A DNA stretch of 16,415 nt from Lewinellaceae bacterium (GCA_016711435.1 JADJSY010000062.1:1-16415), one strand, 5' to 3'; positions 6,599 through 15,135 are shown, numbered from the stretch's first letter. Notes: a model not told the origin generated them from the letters alone. Made by a program: numbers and translations.

Positions 6599-8616
6599 CT
6601 ACTTCGTCAGGTTGATGCTCTCTCCGTCATATTCTCCCGTGAGGGTGGCGGTTTGGGTCTGGTAATTGTAGACGTACGAGAGGTTGCCTTCTTTTTCACC
6701 GCTGATCGCCAGCGTGGAATTGAATAGATAAATACCGCTGTTGTAGGTGGAAGTGCCAGTTATCACGACTCCGGGCATCATGGAACATTCGTTGTACTTG
6801 TAGTCCGATCCATCAGAGCCGGGACCGAAAGAGTATGTGCCGCCATAGGTGCAGCCAATGGTATCTTCTTCTTCCCAATCCCCAAAATATACTTCGGGCA
6901 TGTAGTAGAAATTATCTTCGAGCGCGATCATCATATCGATGAGGCTGTCAAAGTCACTGGCTTTCTTTGGCAGGTTGGGAATGTAAAAGCTATAGGGTTC
7001 AGTTTCCCAATCTGTACACACGATCTCTCGCTGTGATGGGAGCGTGCCATCCACAAGGAAGTCGCTGATGTAATTATCGGGACATTCATTGCCCCAGCCA
7101 TAAATGGAATGCACGCCGCCTTCCACATAGATGTGATATCCATTGGCAAGGTTGTCTGCTACGAACTTGCCTTCTTCAAATGGAGTTGCCGGGTCGAGTG
7201 TGGCGTTCAAAACAAAGGTTGGTACGCCTTCCAAAACCAGTGGCTCACGTTTGGGGGCTTCTGTTGGTGAGGCAGGCCAGAAGGCACAACTTACGCCAAC
7301 ATACAGGGAACCGTCGAGGCGTGGCACCGTGCCATTCGAAGCCTGACCAGCTTCAATGGACTGCGCGATGCGCTCTTCCGGAGTCCCGCTAAAGAATTGA
7401 TCGTCGGTGCAAAATACACCGAGGAACATCGTATCGGAGAATGTCGAGTCGCCGAGGTAATCGAATGCAGCGGGGTCAATACTTGCGTTTTGATACATCA
7501 TGCGCATCATGGGGATGATGTCACCCTGCTGCGCGGCAGCCAGTGCCTTTAGGAATATCATGCGTCCAGCAAGTGAATACATTTGATAGGAGGTAGTATA
7601 TTCAAGTTGATTAAAGGTGAATTTACCGTTCACGGTCTCACCGCTTGCCAGCGGAAATTCGTAGTCAATGGGCTTGTCGGCTAATTCGGTGGCGAGATCG
7701 TCGTAGACGGCCACGGCGTCCTTGCCGCCCATGTCGGCGGCGCAGGCAGTATCTTTATTGCAGGCATTCAACACTTCCAGTAAAACTTTTTCAAATGCCA
7801 CTTCCTGCCCATGCACGCCTTCTTCGCCTTTCAAGGTCATGTTGATGGTGCCATCCAGCACCAGCCCCGCGAGCCGGTCGGGATGTGCGTATGCGTATGT
7901 CTGCGCCACCGCAGTTCCATAGCTTACACCGTACATCCAGAACTTTTCATCGCCGATCGTCGCACGGAATGACTCAATATCTTCCGCGACCTGATCAGTG
8001 CCAAAGAAAGCCAGCTTGGCCGGGTCAATGCCGATCTCCGCAACGCAGTCTTCAATGTATGTACGCGTATCATCTACCAGAGTGGTTTGTTCTTCAGGGG
8101 TATCGTAGCCTTCCTCTCCGGCATCATCCGTCTCGGTGAGGTAACTGAGAAAATCCGCTTCATACGTTACCGGGCATTCCAGCGGATTGGAAAGCCCAAT
8201 GCCGCGCTGATCGTAATAAACGATGTCGTAATGTTCAAGAATGCCCTCGCTAAAATAGCCGGTGTACGCACTGCTGATTCCCTCACCGCCCGGCCCGCCC
8301 GGGAAGGCTTGCACATACATACCGTATCGTTCGCCAAAGGCAGGCAGCACACCAAAGACCACATCAATGGTTTCCGTATTCGCTGCATCAAAATGATCCA
8401 ACGGCACTTGAAGAGTCACACAGAGTCAACTCGGGGGTTTCCTCGCACTCCACGCCGCCCAGCTCTTCCAACTTTGGCACAATACTTGTGCTCACCACCA
8501 CCGGAGATTGAGTTGCTGTTTCCGGCATCTTCCGGGGCCGCCGGAGTTGGCATCAATGTCTGGCATGCCATGGAAAAAATACCAAGGATTAATATAAATG
8601 TAAAAAGTTTTTTCAT
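6599..8616 (-). CDS. Secreted TAP-like alpha/beta-hydrolase lipoprotein (S33 family), two frameshifts near the 5' end
   Basis: The gene is readable as about 671 residues in three frames. Frame 1, from ATG 8616 (GAGGAG in the SD place), gives a lipoprotein signal, MKKLFTFILILGIFSMAC (lipobox Cys18), and a Pro/Ala linker. Frame 2 continues TATQSPVVVSTS and VPKLEELGGVEC. Frame 3 (to 6599) gives VTLQVPLDHFD and the catalytic domain. One extra A at 8519-8521 and one extra base within 8416-8426 would explain both shifts. In the third frame, counted from MTLQ (8419), the oxyanion motif is GGPGG (41-45), then YYDQRGIGLSNP (68-79), nucleophile Ser166 in GVSYG, and likely Asp409 (NATLDPATP) and His437 (EGGVHSIYG). 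Residues about 490-606 form an extra Gly/Tyr/Ser-rich domain with Cys residues. The family (prolyl/tripeptidyl aminopeptidases) removes N-terminal residues from peptides. The protein is probably surface-anchored. If the shifts are real, no secreted enzyme would be made. Confidence 0.8.
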
Positions 8617-8690
8617 TTCTCTCTCCTCTTAATGATCGAATTTATAAAAGTGTACGATAGAGCCGTTATAAGCACACACCCCAATATGCC

Positions 8691-9701
8691 CTATGATGAC
8701 AACCCCTGCCATGCGCAGATCTCGGCAATGCGCGACTCGTGATCCGGGTCTTTGTGCGGGGATGGATCATTCGCCTCTTTCTTAAGCGGACGGTTGGTCA
8801 ATGCGCCGAAAACAGAGTCCACACCGTGAGCGACATTCCTCGGATCATAGCCACCCTCCAGAACAAAGACAATCTTGCCGTCACAATATTCTTCCGCGAT
8901 GTGAACCAGTTTCTTCGCGATGTTGAAATATCCCTGAGTGGATAGCCCCAGTGAAGTGATCGGGTCATTCCAGTGTGCATCAAATCCAACCGAGATCAAC
9001 AACATCTGCGGATGGAAAGCCTCAACCATCGGCTGGAAGATCGCATCGCTGATGCGTGAGAAAGTCTCATCTCCTGCGTAGGCATAGAGCGGAACATTTG
9101 CGATGCGCTTCCTCGCTTTTGGCGCATCATCAAACCAGCCCGTGCCGGGATAAATTCCCCATTGATGTGTGGAAATAAAGCCAGCGCGTTCATCGTTCAT
9201 GAATGCCGCTTGCGTGCCGTTGCCGTGATGGGCATCATAATCGATCACCATCACGCGCTGCATTCCATTTGCCAGTGCATCCTGCGCGGCAATGGCAATG
9301 TTGTTGAAGATACAAAATCCCATGGCGCGGTCTGGCTCGGCGTGGTGTCCCGGCGGGCGGACGATGGCAAACGCATTCTTCGCCTCGCTGCGCAACACAG
9401 CCCGTGTACAGGTGATTACTCCACCGGCGGCGAGCATGGCATCTTCGTATGAGGTTTGAGTAATGTAGGTGGGTGCGTGGTCGATCACCCCCGATCCCTG
9501 CTTGCAAACCTCTTCGATGCCTGCGATCAACCCGGGCTCATGCACACGCGCCACCTCGTCCACACTCGCGCGGATGGGTTCAATGCGTTCGACATCAAAT
9601 GAATCAAGCTGCGGTTCGAGTATTTCCAATCTCCCTGGTCGTTCAGGGTGGTCGGGGTATTCATGATCTCGTGATGGGACAAAGGTGAATATGGTTTCCA
9701 T
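8691..9701 (-). CDS. Histone deacetylase-like zinc amidohydrolase
   Basis: A 336-residue protein of the arginase/HDAC superfamily, class II-like; bacterial members deacetylate polyamines or protein lysines. Motifs, numbered from Met at 9701: RPPGHHA with the catalytic His pair 119-120; DYDAHHGNGTQ with zinc ligands Asp156 and His158; SVGFDAHWNDPIT with the third ligand Asp241; and VLEGGYD with the transition-state Tyr285. All key residues are present. The frame is open to 9797, but the extra 32 residues are promoter and terminator sequence in translation. METIFTFVPSRDHEYPDHPERP is the normal family beginning. No SD sequence precedes this ATG. TATAAT sits only six bases upstream, pointing to a leaderless mRNA. 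It is cytoplasmic, with no signal peptide. The substrate (acetylpolyamine or acetyl-lysine protein) is undetermined. The secreted hydrolase gene follows after 74 bases. Confidence 0.9.
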   Translation of the reverse strand: METIFTFVPSRDHEYPDHPERPGRLEILEPQLDSFDVERIEPIRASVDEVARVHEPGLIAGIEEVCKQGSGVIDHAPTYITQTSYEDAMLAAGGVITCTRAVLRSEAKNAFAIVRPPGHHAEPDRAMGFCIFNNIAIAAQDALANGMQRVMVIDYDAHHGNGTQAAFMNDERAGFISTHQWGIYPGTGWFDDAPKARKRIANVPLYAYAGDETFSRISDAIFQPMVEAFHPQMLLISVGFDAHWNDPITSLGLSTQGYFNIAKKLVHIAEEYCDGKIVFVLEGGYDPRNVAHGVDSVFGALTNRPLKKEANDPSPHKDPDHESRIAEICAWQGLSS

Positions 9702-9707
9702 TTGCAG

Positions 9708-9735
9708 ATTATAGCCGTAGTTTGAAAGTGGAAAA
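9708..9735 (-). promoter_or_regulatory. Likely leaderless promoter of the deacetylase gene
   Basis: On the minus strand a perfect -10 box TATAAT (9713-9708) lies six bases before the ATG at 9701. A weak -35 candidate TTTTCC (9735-9730) stands at 16-base spacing. Transcription would begin at or next to the start codon, which agrees with the missing SD sequence. Confidence 0.4.
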
Positions 9736-9760
9736 GAGTCTGCTCCAGAGTAAATTAAAG

Positions 9761-9788
9761 CAGAAAGGACACTTGCGTGCCCTTTCTG
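9761..9788 (-). terminator. Terminator of the giant lipoprotein gene
   Basis: Arms 9761-9772 and 9777-9788 form a 12-bp stem with one mismatch. On the minus strand the loop is GCAA (GNRA type). A T-rich tract (CTTTAATTT) follows on the minus strand. It lies 30 bases after the stop of the giant lipoprotein and upstream of the deacetylase promoter, separating the two units. Confidence 0.7.
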
Positions 9789-9818
9789 TTCTTTCATAGC
9801 TTTTCAATAAACGGTTTG

Positions 9819-12800
9819 CTAATACCCTACACTCGAAACATCGTTGGATGGCCGCCACTGTGACCATTTGTCGGTGGCAGGATCGATGGTCATGTTACCG
9901 GCCTCGCCGCCCTGCCAGAACACCTGGAAGATGTTTGTATCGCCATCACGATCGGAGGTAAATGCCAGGTTCGTGCTGCCGCAGTCCCAGGTTGGGCCTG
10001 AATCGATCCCTGCGTATGTGGTCACTCGATATTCCTTTTTATTGATCAGGTCATAGCTGTACACATCGAGGTTACCATTTCGTTCGGATTGATAAGCGAT
10101 GCGATTGCCTTCGTGCGACCAAACGTGGTTGTTGGTGTGTCCATCCACGGTGATGCGCTGCAAGTTGTTGCCGTTCTGGTCAACGATGTACAGGTCTGTC
10201 TTGCCAGAATTGTTACTCAAGTAGGCGATCTGCCTGCCGTTCGGCGACCAGCTTGGGAAGGTCTCGTCCGTTGGGGTGTCAGTCAGTTGGTATTCGTTAC
10301 CCGTTTCAACATTGAGAACGAAGATGTCCCAATTATTGTAGCGGTTGCTTTGGAAGACCAGCCACTTAAGGTCAGGCGAGTAGAACGGGTTGATATCATC
10401 CGCATCATCACTGGTGATCTGGAGTTCCTCGCCGGTTGTCTGATCGATGGTGAAGAGATCGAAACTACCGTTCCTGTCACTTTGATAGACGATCGTGCGC
10501 GCATCCGGCCCATACATCGGGTTGGTGTTGTTCGACTCGGTCTCCGTCAGGCGGGTGGCTTCACCGCTGCCCAGCAGGTCGGTGTAATAGAGTTCCACAT
10601 TGCCATCGCGGTTGCTTTGGAACACTACATTGGAGTCGTTTGGTGCGCGGCTCGGGCGGCTGTCTACAGATTCATCCTGCGAAAGGTTGTAGAGTTTGAA
10701 GCCTTCCTGGCCTTCGATCCCATCCAGACGATAGACTTCAAGATTGTCATCACGGAAGGTGTGGAACACCAGACATTGGATACAGATGGAAGGCTGCGCC
10801 GGGGCAAGAGCAGGCACAGGTTCGTGGCAGTTCGCCATGGACGCTTGAACGGTCAGATTGCTGGCGTTCGTGATGGACAGTATCAAGCCTGTTGTAACAC
10901 CTCTCAATGTTATGGTGATGCTTTGTCCCGCGGTCAATTGGAACGGGGTACTGCTTTGGATCACATTGCCATAGATGTCTTTGACAGTGTAGATATAGGC
11001 TGTTGGCATGTCGCTGCCATTGTTCGTGATGTTGAAGGATGCGGTTCCCTTCTCGTCTGTACATACACCAGTTGCAGTCAAGGCTGGGGCAGGCGGAGGC
11101 GTTACACAGGCGGACATATCTGCGGTTGCAGTCAATTTGCCATCGTTCGGGCTGGACAAAGTGTACAACGTGGAACCGCCTGTGACTGTGATCGTGATAC
11201 TTTGACCAGCAGCCAATTGAATAGTGGCAGTTTTTACCACCGCACCACTGGCATCCTTGATCTCGTAGGTGTACGGAGTGGGCATGGCCGCGCCGTTGTT
11301 CGTGATCACAAAAGTTGCTTCACCAGTATTGGCAGTACATACACCACTTGCTGAAAGTACTGGAGCAGGGGGCGGCGCCACACAGGTGGACATATCCGCA
11401 ACTGCTGTCAAGGCTTTATCATCTGGACTGGCCAGTGTATAGGAGGTGGATGAACCATTCACTGTGATGGTCGTATTCGCTCCGGCTGCCAGTTGGAAGG
11501 TTGATGTCTGAACGACATTGCCATTGGCATCTGTAACATTGTAGGTGTACGGAGTGGACATGGCCGCGCCAGTATTTTTGATCACGAATGTCGCTGTGCC
11601 GGCATTGGATGTACACACACCGGTTGCTGATAATACTGGCGGTGGTGGAGGCGCTGCGCAGGTGGACATATCTGCCGCTGCGGTCAACCCGGCATCATTT
11701 GGACTGGATAGCGCGTAGGATGTGGATGAACCGGTCACAGTAATGGTTGTACTTGCACCTGCCGCCAATTGGAATGTGTTGGTATCTACAATCGTGCCGC
11801 TGGCGTCTTTGACGTTATATGTATATGCGGTCGGCATATCCGCGCCGCTATTGGTGATTACGAATGTCGCTATGCCAGCATTGGACGTACAAACGCCGGC
11901 TGCTGATAAGACGGGCGGAGCAGGAGGTGGTACACAGGTTGACATATCCGCGACTGCTGTCAACCCGGCATCGTCTGGGCTGGATAACGTGTAGGATGTG
12001 GATGTACCAGTCACATTAATGACTGTGCTTGATCCGGCTGCCAACTGGAATGTGCTGGTAGCCACAATAGTGCCGTTGGCATCCTTGACATTGTAGGTGT
12101 ACGCTGCGGGCATGGCATTGCCGTTATTCGTGATGACAAAAGTTGCTCCACCGGCATTTGAGGTGCATGCGCCAGCCACGGTCAGTGAGGGAACATTTGC
12201 CTGCTGAACACAAGCAGACATGTCAGCCTGTGCGGTCAACCCCGCATCGTTCGGGCTGGATAATGTATAGGAGGTTGAAGAGCCGTTTACATTAATGGTT
12301 GTACTTCCGCCTGCCGCCAATTGGAAAGTGTTGGTCTGTACAACCGTGCCGTTCGCATCTGTGATGTTATAGGTATAAGGCGTTGACATTGCGCCGCCAT
12401 TATTCGTGATGACGAAAGCGGCTGTACCGGTATTGATTCCAGTACATGCGCCAGTTGCAGAGAGGTTCGGTAACACTGCGCCGGGGGTGCTGGTCGGTGT
12501 GTTTGTGGGTGTATTGGTAGGCGTACTCGTTGGGCGCAATAAGCATGAGCCAACAGTACTTAGCGTCACCGATGATAAGAACGAAGTCTTATAGGATACG
12601 GTCATGGTGGCATAACCGGCGCCTTTTAGGGAAATTGTCCCTCCGGGCTGAAGGTTAATGGAACCGCTCTGGGCAGGATCAGACAGGTTGTACGCGCCAT
12701 CACTGACCGATCCGGAGATATTACGGATGATAAATGTTGCACTCAAATCGGCGTTACAGAATACCTGTAAATCCAATTGACCATCTACGATCTCGCGGGT

Positions 12801-13910
12801 CGGTGTAACTGTCGGTGTTGACGTGATGGTTGGTGTTAATGAAGGTGTATTGCTTGGCCTGGGTGTTTTGGTATTGGTAGCCGTGGGGGAAGGACCCGGT
12901 GTGATGGTTGATGTAGATGTTTTTGTAGGTGTAGGTGTCTTTGTCGGCCTTGGCGTTTTGGTATTTGTAGGTGTGGGGGAAGGACCCGGTGTAATTGTTG
13001 ATGTTGGGGTTTTGGTGGGGGTAGCTGTTTTTGTATTTGTAGGCGTGGGGGAAGGACCCGGTGTAATTGTTGACGTTGGGGTTTTGGTGGGAGTAGCTGT
13101 TTTTGTGCTAGTCGGTGTTCTTGTAATGGTTGGCGTATATGTGGCAGTGTTGACCGGTAATGGCAGGCATGTCCCAATTGCTGAAAGGTTCACCTGCTCC
13201 AGTTCAGAGGTGGAGTACTTCACTGAAATCGTGGCGTTACCGGCTGTATTAAACGAAATGCTTTGGTTTGCACCCAAATCAAAAGAAGCAGTGACAGGGG
13301 ATTTTCCTGGTTCACTGATCGTATAACTGCCGCCGGTTAAGGCCTCACCAGCATTAAAGATTGTGAATGTGGCAGATAAGTCATTGTTGCAGGCAACGCT
13401 TAACCCAAGATATGGGTCTGCAACCGCAACCGCGGCTGGCTGATTCTGTTGAGCTTGCGCCGCCTGGGGAGCCGTGGTGGGTGTTGATGTAGGTGTGGGA
13501 GTCTCTGTTGCCGCTGCAACATTGTTTGGCCCAACCGCTGCCGGTCCGGATCCCGTTGTTGCTGTGGCGGTCGGAGAAGCCAGGGTGGCTGTAGCTGTGG
13601 GAGTGTTTGTAGGAACGTCAGCCGCGCCGCCTGCGGAAGCGCCTTCCGGTGTATTTGTGTTGATAGGAACTGGGGTTTCGGAGGAAGCTACAACAACCTG
13701 CGGTTCAGTAGCGGCTGGTGGTTCGGTGGCGGCAGGCGGTTCAGTAGCAGCAGGCGGTTCAGTGGCCACTGGTTCTGCGGCTGGCGGTTCAGTGGCGTCA
13801 GCTCCGGCTGCTCCGGAGAGGGGCGCTGGGGCACATGCTGCCAGTATCAGTGACAGTACAACTATCACTGAGATGAATGTTAGGATGGAAGAATGATTTT
13901 TTGTTTTCAT
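9819..13910 (-). CDS. Giant modular lipoprotein: Thr/Pro linkers, eight Ig-like modules, C-terminal PD40/TolB-like propeller
   Basis: A 1363-residue predicted surface lipoprotein. Signal peptide 1-25 ends in a LAAC lipobox (Cys26). Residues 41-70 repeat ATEPPA, and 76-160 are a low-complexity Pro/Thr/Ala spacer. Ig-like modules lie at about 166-248 and 378-456 (divergent pair), joined by a Thr/Pro linker (251-372). Six close tandem modules follow (about 481-567, 574-659, 666-751, 758-843, 850-935, 942-1028). Each module begins near a Cys (GVCTSNAG) and ends in Cys (ADMSTC); corresponding Cys residues are 92 apart, so one disulfide per module is likely. Residues 1044-1363 hold seven PD40 repeats (for example VVFQSNRDGNVELY, IVYQSDRNGSFDL), consistent with a seven-bladed propeller. 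The protein probably binds surface or extracellular ligands; no catalytic residues are recognised. The start at 13910 precedes the signal peptide directly, with GAGG four bases upstream. The propeller resembles the lipoprotein at 15200-16309. Confidence 0.9.
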   Translation of the reverse strand: MKTKNHSSILTFISVIVVLSLILAACAPAPLSGAAGADATEPPAAEPVATEPPAATEPPAATEPPAATEPQVVVASSETPVPINTNTPEGASAGGAADVPTNTPTATATLASPTATATTGSGPAAVGPNNVAAATETPTPTSTPTTAPQAAQAQQNQPAAVAVADPYLGLSVACNNDLSATFTIFNAGEALTGGSYTISEPGKSPVTASFDLGANQSISFNTAGNATISVKYSTSELEQVNLSAIGTCLPLPVNTATYTPTITRTPTSTKTATPTKTPTSTITPGPSPTPTNTKTATPTKTPTSTITPGPSPTPTNTKTPRPTKTPTPTKTSTSTITPGPSPTATNTKTPRPSNTPSLTPTITSTPTVTPTREIVDGQLDLQVFCNADLSATFIIRNISGSVSDGAYNLSDPAQSGSINLQPGGTISLKGAGYATMTVSYKTSFLSSVTLSTVGSCLLRPTSTPTNTPTNTPTSTPGAVLPNLSATGACTGINTGTAAFVITNNGGAMSTPYTYNITDANGTVVQTNTFQLAAGGSTTINVNGSSTSYTLSSPNDAGLTAQADMSACVQQANVPSLTVAGACTSNAGGATFVITNNGNAMPAAYTYNVKDANGTIVATSTFQLAAGSSTVINVTGTSTSYTLSSPDDAGLTAVADMSTCVPPPAPPVLSAAGVCTSNAGIATFVITNSGADMPTAYTYNVKDASGTIVDTNTFQLAAGASTTITVTGSSTSYALSSPNDAGLTAAADMSTCAAPPPPPVLSATGVCTSNAGTATFVIKNTGAAMSTPYTYNVTDANGNVVQTSTFQLAAGANTTITVNGSSTSYTLASPDDKALTAVADMSTCVAPPPAPVLSASGVCTANTGEATFVITNNGAAMPTPYTYEIKDASGAVVKTATIQLAAGQSITITVTGGSTLYTLSSPNDGKLTATADMSACVTPPPAPALTATGVCTDEKGTASFNITNNGSDMPTAYIYTVKDIYGNVIQSSTPFQLTAGQSITITLRGVTTGLILSITNASNLTVQASMANCHEPVPALAPAQPSICIQCLVFHTFRDDNLEVYRLDGIEGQEGFKLYNLSQDESVDSRPSRAPNDSNVVFQSNRDGNVELYYTDLLGSGEATRLTETESNNTNPMYGPDARTIVYQSDRNGSFDLFTIDQTTGEELQITSDDADDINPFYSPDLKWLVFQSNRYNNWDIFVLNVETGNEYQLTDTPTDETFPSWSPNGRQIAYLSNNSGKTDLYIVDQNGNNLQRITVDGHTNNHVWSHEGNRIAYQSERNGNLDVYSYDLINKKEYRVTTYAGIDSGPTWDCGSTNLAFTSDRDGDTNIFQVFWQGGEAGNMTIDPATDKWSQWRPSNDVSSVGY
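10827..12470 (-). repeat. Six tandem 276-base coding repeats (Ig-like modules)
   Basis: The DNA coding residues 481-1028 of the giant lipoprotein repeats with a period of 92 codons. The last five first-Cys positions (582, 674, 766, 858, 950) are exactly 92 apart; the step from 489 to 582 is 93. Recurring blocks such as ggacatatc(c/t)gc and ttgtaggtgtac are visible at about 276-base intervals. High identity makes the copy number prone to recombination and to assembly collapse. Confidence 0.85.
12795..13160 (-). repeat. Low-complexity Thr/Pro linker repeats
   Basis: This DNA encodes residues 251-372, a string of TPTKTPTSTITPGPSPTPTNTK-like units. The block gtgggggaaggacccggtgt recurs three times, near 12884, 12974 and 13046. 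Its spacings of about 90 and 72 bases are multiples of 18, so the tract evolves by whole six-codon steps. It is probably an extended, possibly glycosylated spacer (inference). Confidence 0.8.
13701..13790 (-). repeat. Short 18-base repeats coding ATEPPA units
   Basis: Residues 41-70 just after the lipobox are near-exact repeats of ATEPPA. The DNA shows repeated ggttcagt(a/g)gcggc(a/t)gg-type 18-base units. This is a proline-rich stalk that would lift the following modules off the membrane. Confidence 0.75.
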
Positions 13911-14327
13911 ACAGCCTCAATTTTTTGAATAACTACTGTTTATATCTTGATAAAAAAATAAAAAATAAATCCTTCTGGTCAGGTTTTGCAAAAATGTATA
14001 AAGCATTAGCCTGTTATGAGAAAGGGTATTTGTATTATATCTAATAAGAGATACCTTGTCCTGATTTTTCCAATTAACCATTATGCTGTTGATATATTTA
14101 CAGCGAACAGCCTGTCTTTTATCTTGAACTATCCATAGAATTAGTCGCGCACCTTGGAGAAAAAGGGTTGATTTGATGGTTTCCGCCCTGTTTGAGCGCC
14201 TGACAGAGGGTGATGCTTCAGTTTCATGGAGTTGCAATGCAATTATTCAGGGGCTCATTCCCTAAATCAATTAATTTAGGCTAGAATAAAGAAGTCGAAA
14301 TACTGAGAAAACAAGGAACTTATAAAT
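13911..14327. other. AT-rich divergent intergenic region
   Basis: 417 bases separate the starts of the giant lipoprotein (minus) and the solute-binding gene (plus), so both promoters should lie here. A possible minus-strand -10 box TATAAA is at 13944-13939, beside A/T tracts (13951-13967). A frame open on the minus strand at 13917-14237 has no ribosome-binding site or recognisable motif and runs through this promoter region, so I do not call it a gene. No structured RNA was recognised. Confidence 0.55.
14261..14287 (+). promoter_or_regulatory. Possible operator palindrome and -10 box for the solute-binding gene
   Basis: The 20-base sequence at 14261-14280 (CCTAAAT..ATTTAGG arms around AATT) is palindromic except for one base pair. 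TAGAAT at 14282-14287 directly abuts it and could serve as a -10 box, about 40 bases before the ATG at 14328. No good -35 box is seen. A repressor or activator site is an inference from position and symmetry only. Confidence 0.35.
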
Positions 14328-15125
14328 ATGAAAAATCAAACATTCTCCTTCTATTCTTTTGTATTGTTATTAACCTCTCTGCTTCTGTTGACTGCCTGTC
14401 AACCTGCAACAGAAACTGCTACAGAAGAGGCACAACCCACTGAAGCCGCAGTCGTTACGGAACCGCCGCCTTTGCCAGTGGATGCTCTTCCAACGCAGAT
14501 CAGTGCGGATATCAGCCTGGACCCTGCCCTGACACAGGATGCGGATTCGTTGCTGGTCGCCCAATATCTTTATGATGGTCTTGTCAGCCTGGGTACAGAC
14601 GGAGAACCCCGCCCCGCCCTTGCCGAATCCTGGGTGATCTCCGAGGATCAACTGGATTATATTTTTACCTTGCGACCCGGCGCGGTATTTAGTGACGGTA
14701 CACCGATCACTCCTGATATTGTCGCGGAGAACTTCAATCGCTGGTTTGACCCGCAGAGCCCTCTGCGCGGCAGCGGAGACTATGCCACCTGGGGACGCAT
14801 CTTTTTAGGTTTCCACGGAGAGAAAGGTGCGGATGATCGCGCAAAGTCCTCTGTGGATGGGATTCAAAAAGTGGATGTCAACACCGTGTTGATCCATCTT
14901 AATCGTCCCGTGCCTGACCTGCTCAAATACCTGGCAGACCCGGCCTTCGCCATCCTGAACCCGGCCGCGCTTGCTTCCGGTAATTACGGCGGACAGGATA
15001 GCGCCATCATCTCCAGTGGACGTTATGTGGTTTCATCCTGGACGGATGCCGGACTTGTCCTTGACCCAAACCCCAATTATTGGGGAGATAAACCAGCCGC
15101 CTCGGTTAATTTCACTTATAAATAA
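14328..15125 (+). pseudogene. Peptide-type ABC transporter solute-binding lipoprotein, C-terminal half missing
   Basis: Encodes 265 residues. The start has AAGGAA nine bases upstream. The signal peptide ends LLTAC (Cys24), followed by a Thr/Glu/Pro spacer. From about residue 58 it matches the N-terminal half of SBP_bac_5 proteins (DppA/OppA type): SLDPALTQDADSLLVAQYLYDGL, PRPALAESW, FTLRPGAVFSDGTPI, and NPNYWGDKPAASV near the end. Family members are usually about 500-600 residues. Here the stop comes right after NPNYWG..., at the strand leading into the second lobe, and neither following frame continues the family. A 3' deletion is therefore more likely than a point mutation. No permease or ATPase genes are nearby. 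It may be a nonfunctional remnant or a stand-alone single-lobe lipoprotein. The terminator begins ten bases later. Confidence 0.75.
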
Positions 15126-15135
15126 ATAGCTCTTT

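Noticed and set aside
9702..9797. N-terminal extension of the deacetylase to 9797
   Set aside because: The extension translates the upstream gene's terminator and the TATAAT box; family members start at the METIFTF position.
10089..11354. Long open plus-strand frame (421 residues) opposite the giant lipoprotein
   Set aside because: It is the antisense shadow of the repeated modules; the composition is repetitive Val/Ile/Arg/Asp-rich, with no motifs and no RBS.
10827..13160. Possible CRISPR or satellite array
   Set aside because: Repeats are whole-codon and translate into protein modules; there are no short constant repeats with unique spacers.
12823..13326. Plus-strand frame rich in GVGVLVGV
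   Set aside because: It is the complement of the Thr/Pro linker repeats, not a membrane protein.
13917..14237. 106-residue minus-strand frame upstream of the giant lipoprotein
   Set aside because: It runs through the AT-rich promoter region, ends at the next start codon, and shows no RBS or family motif.
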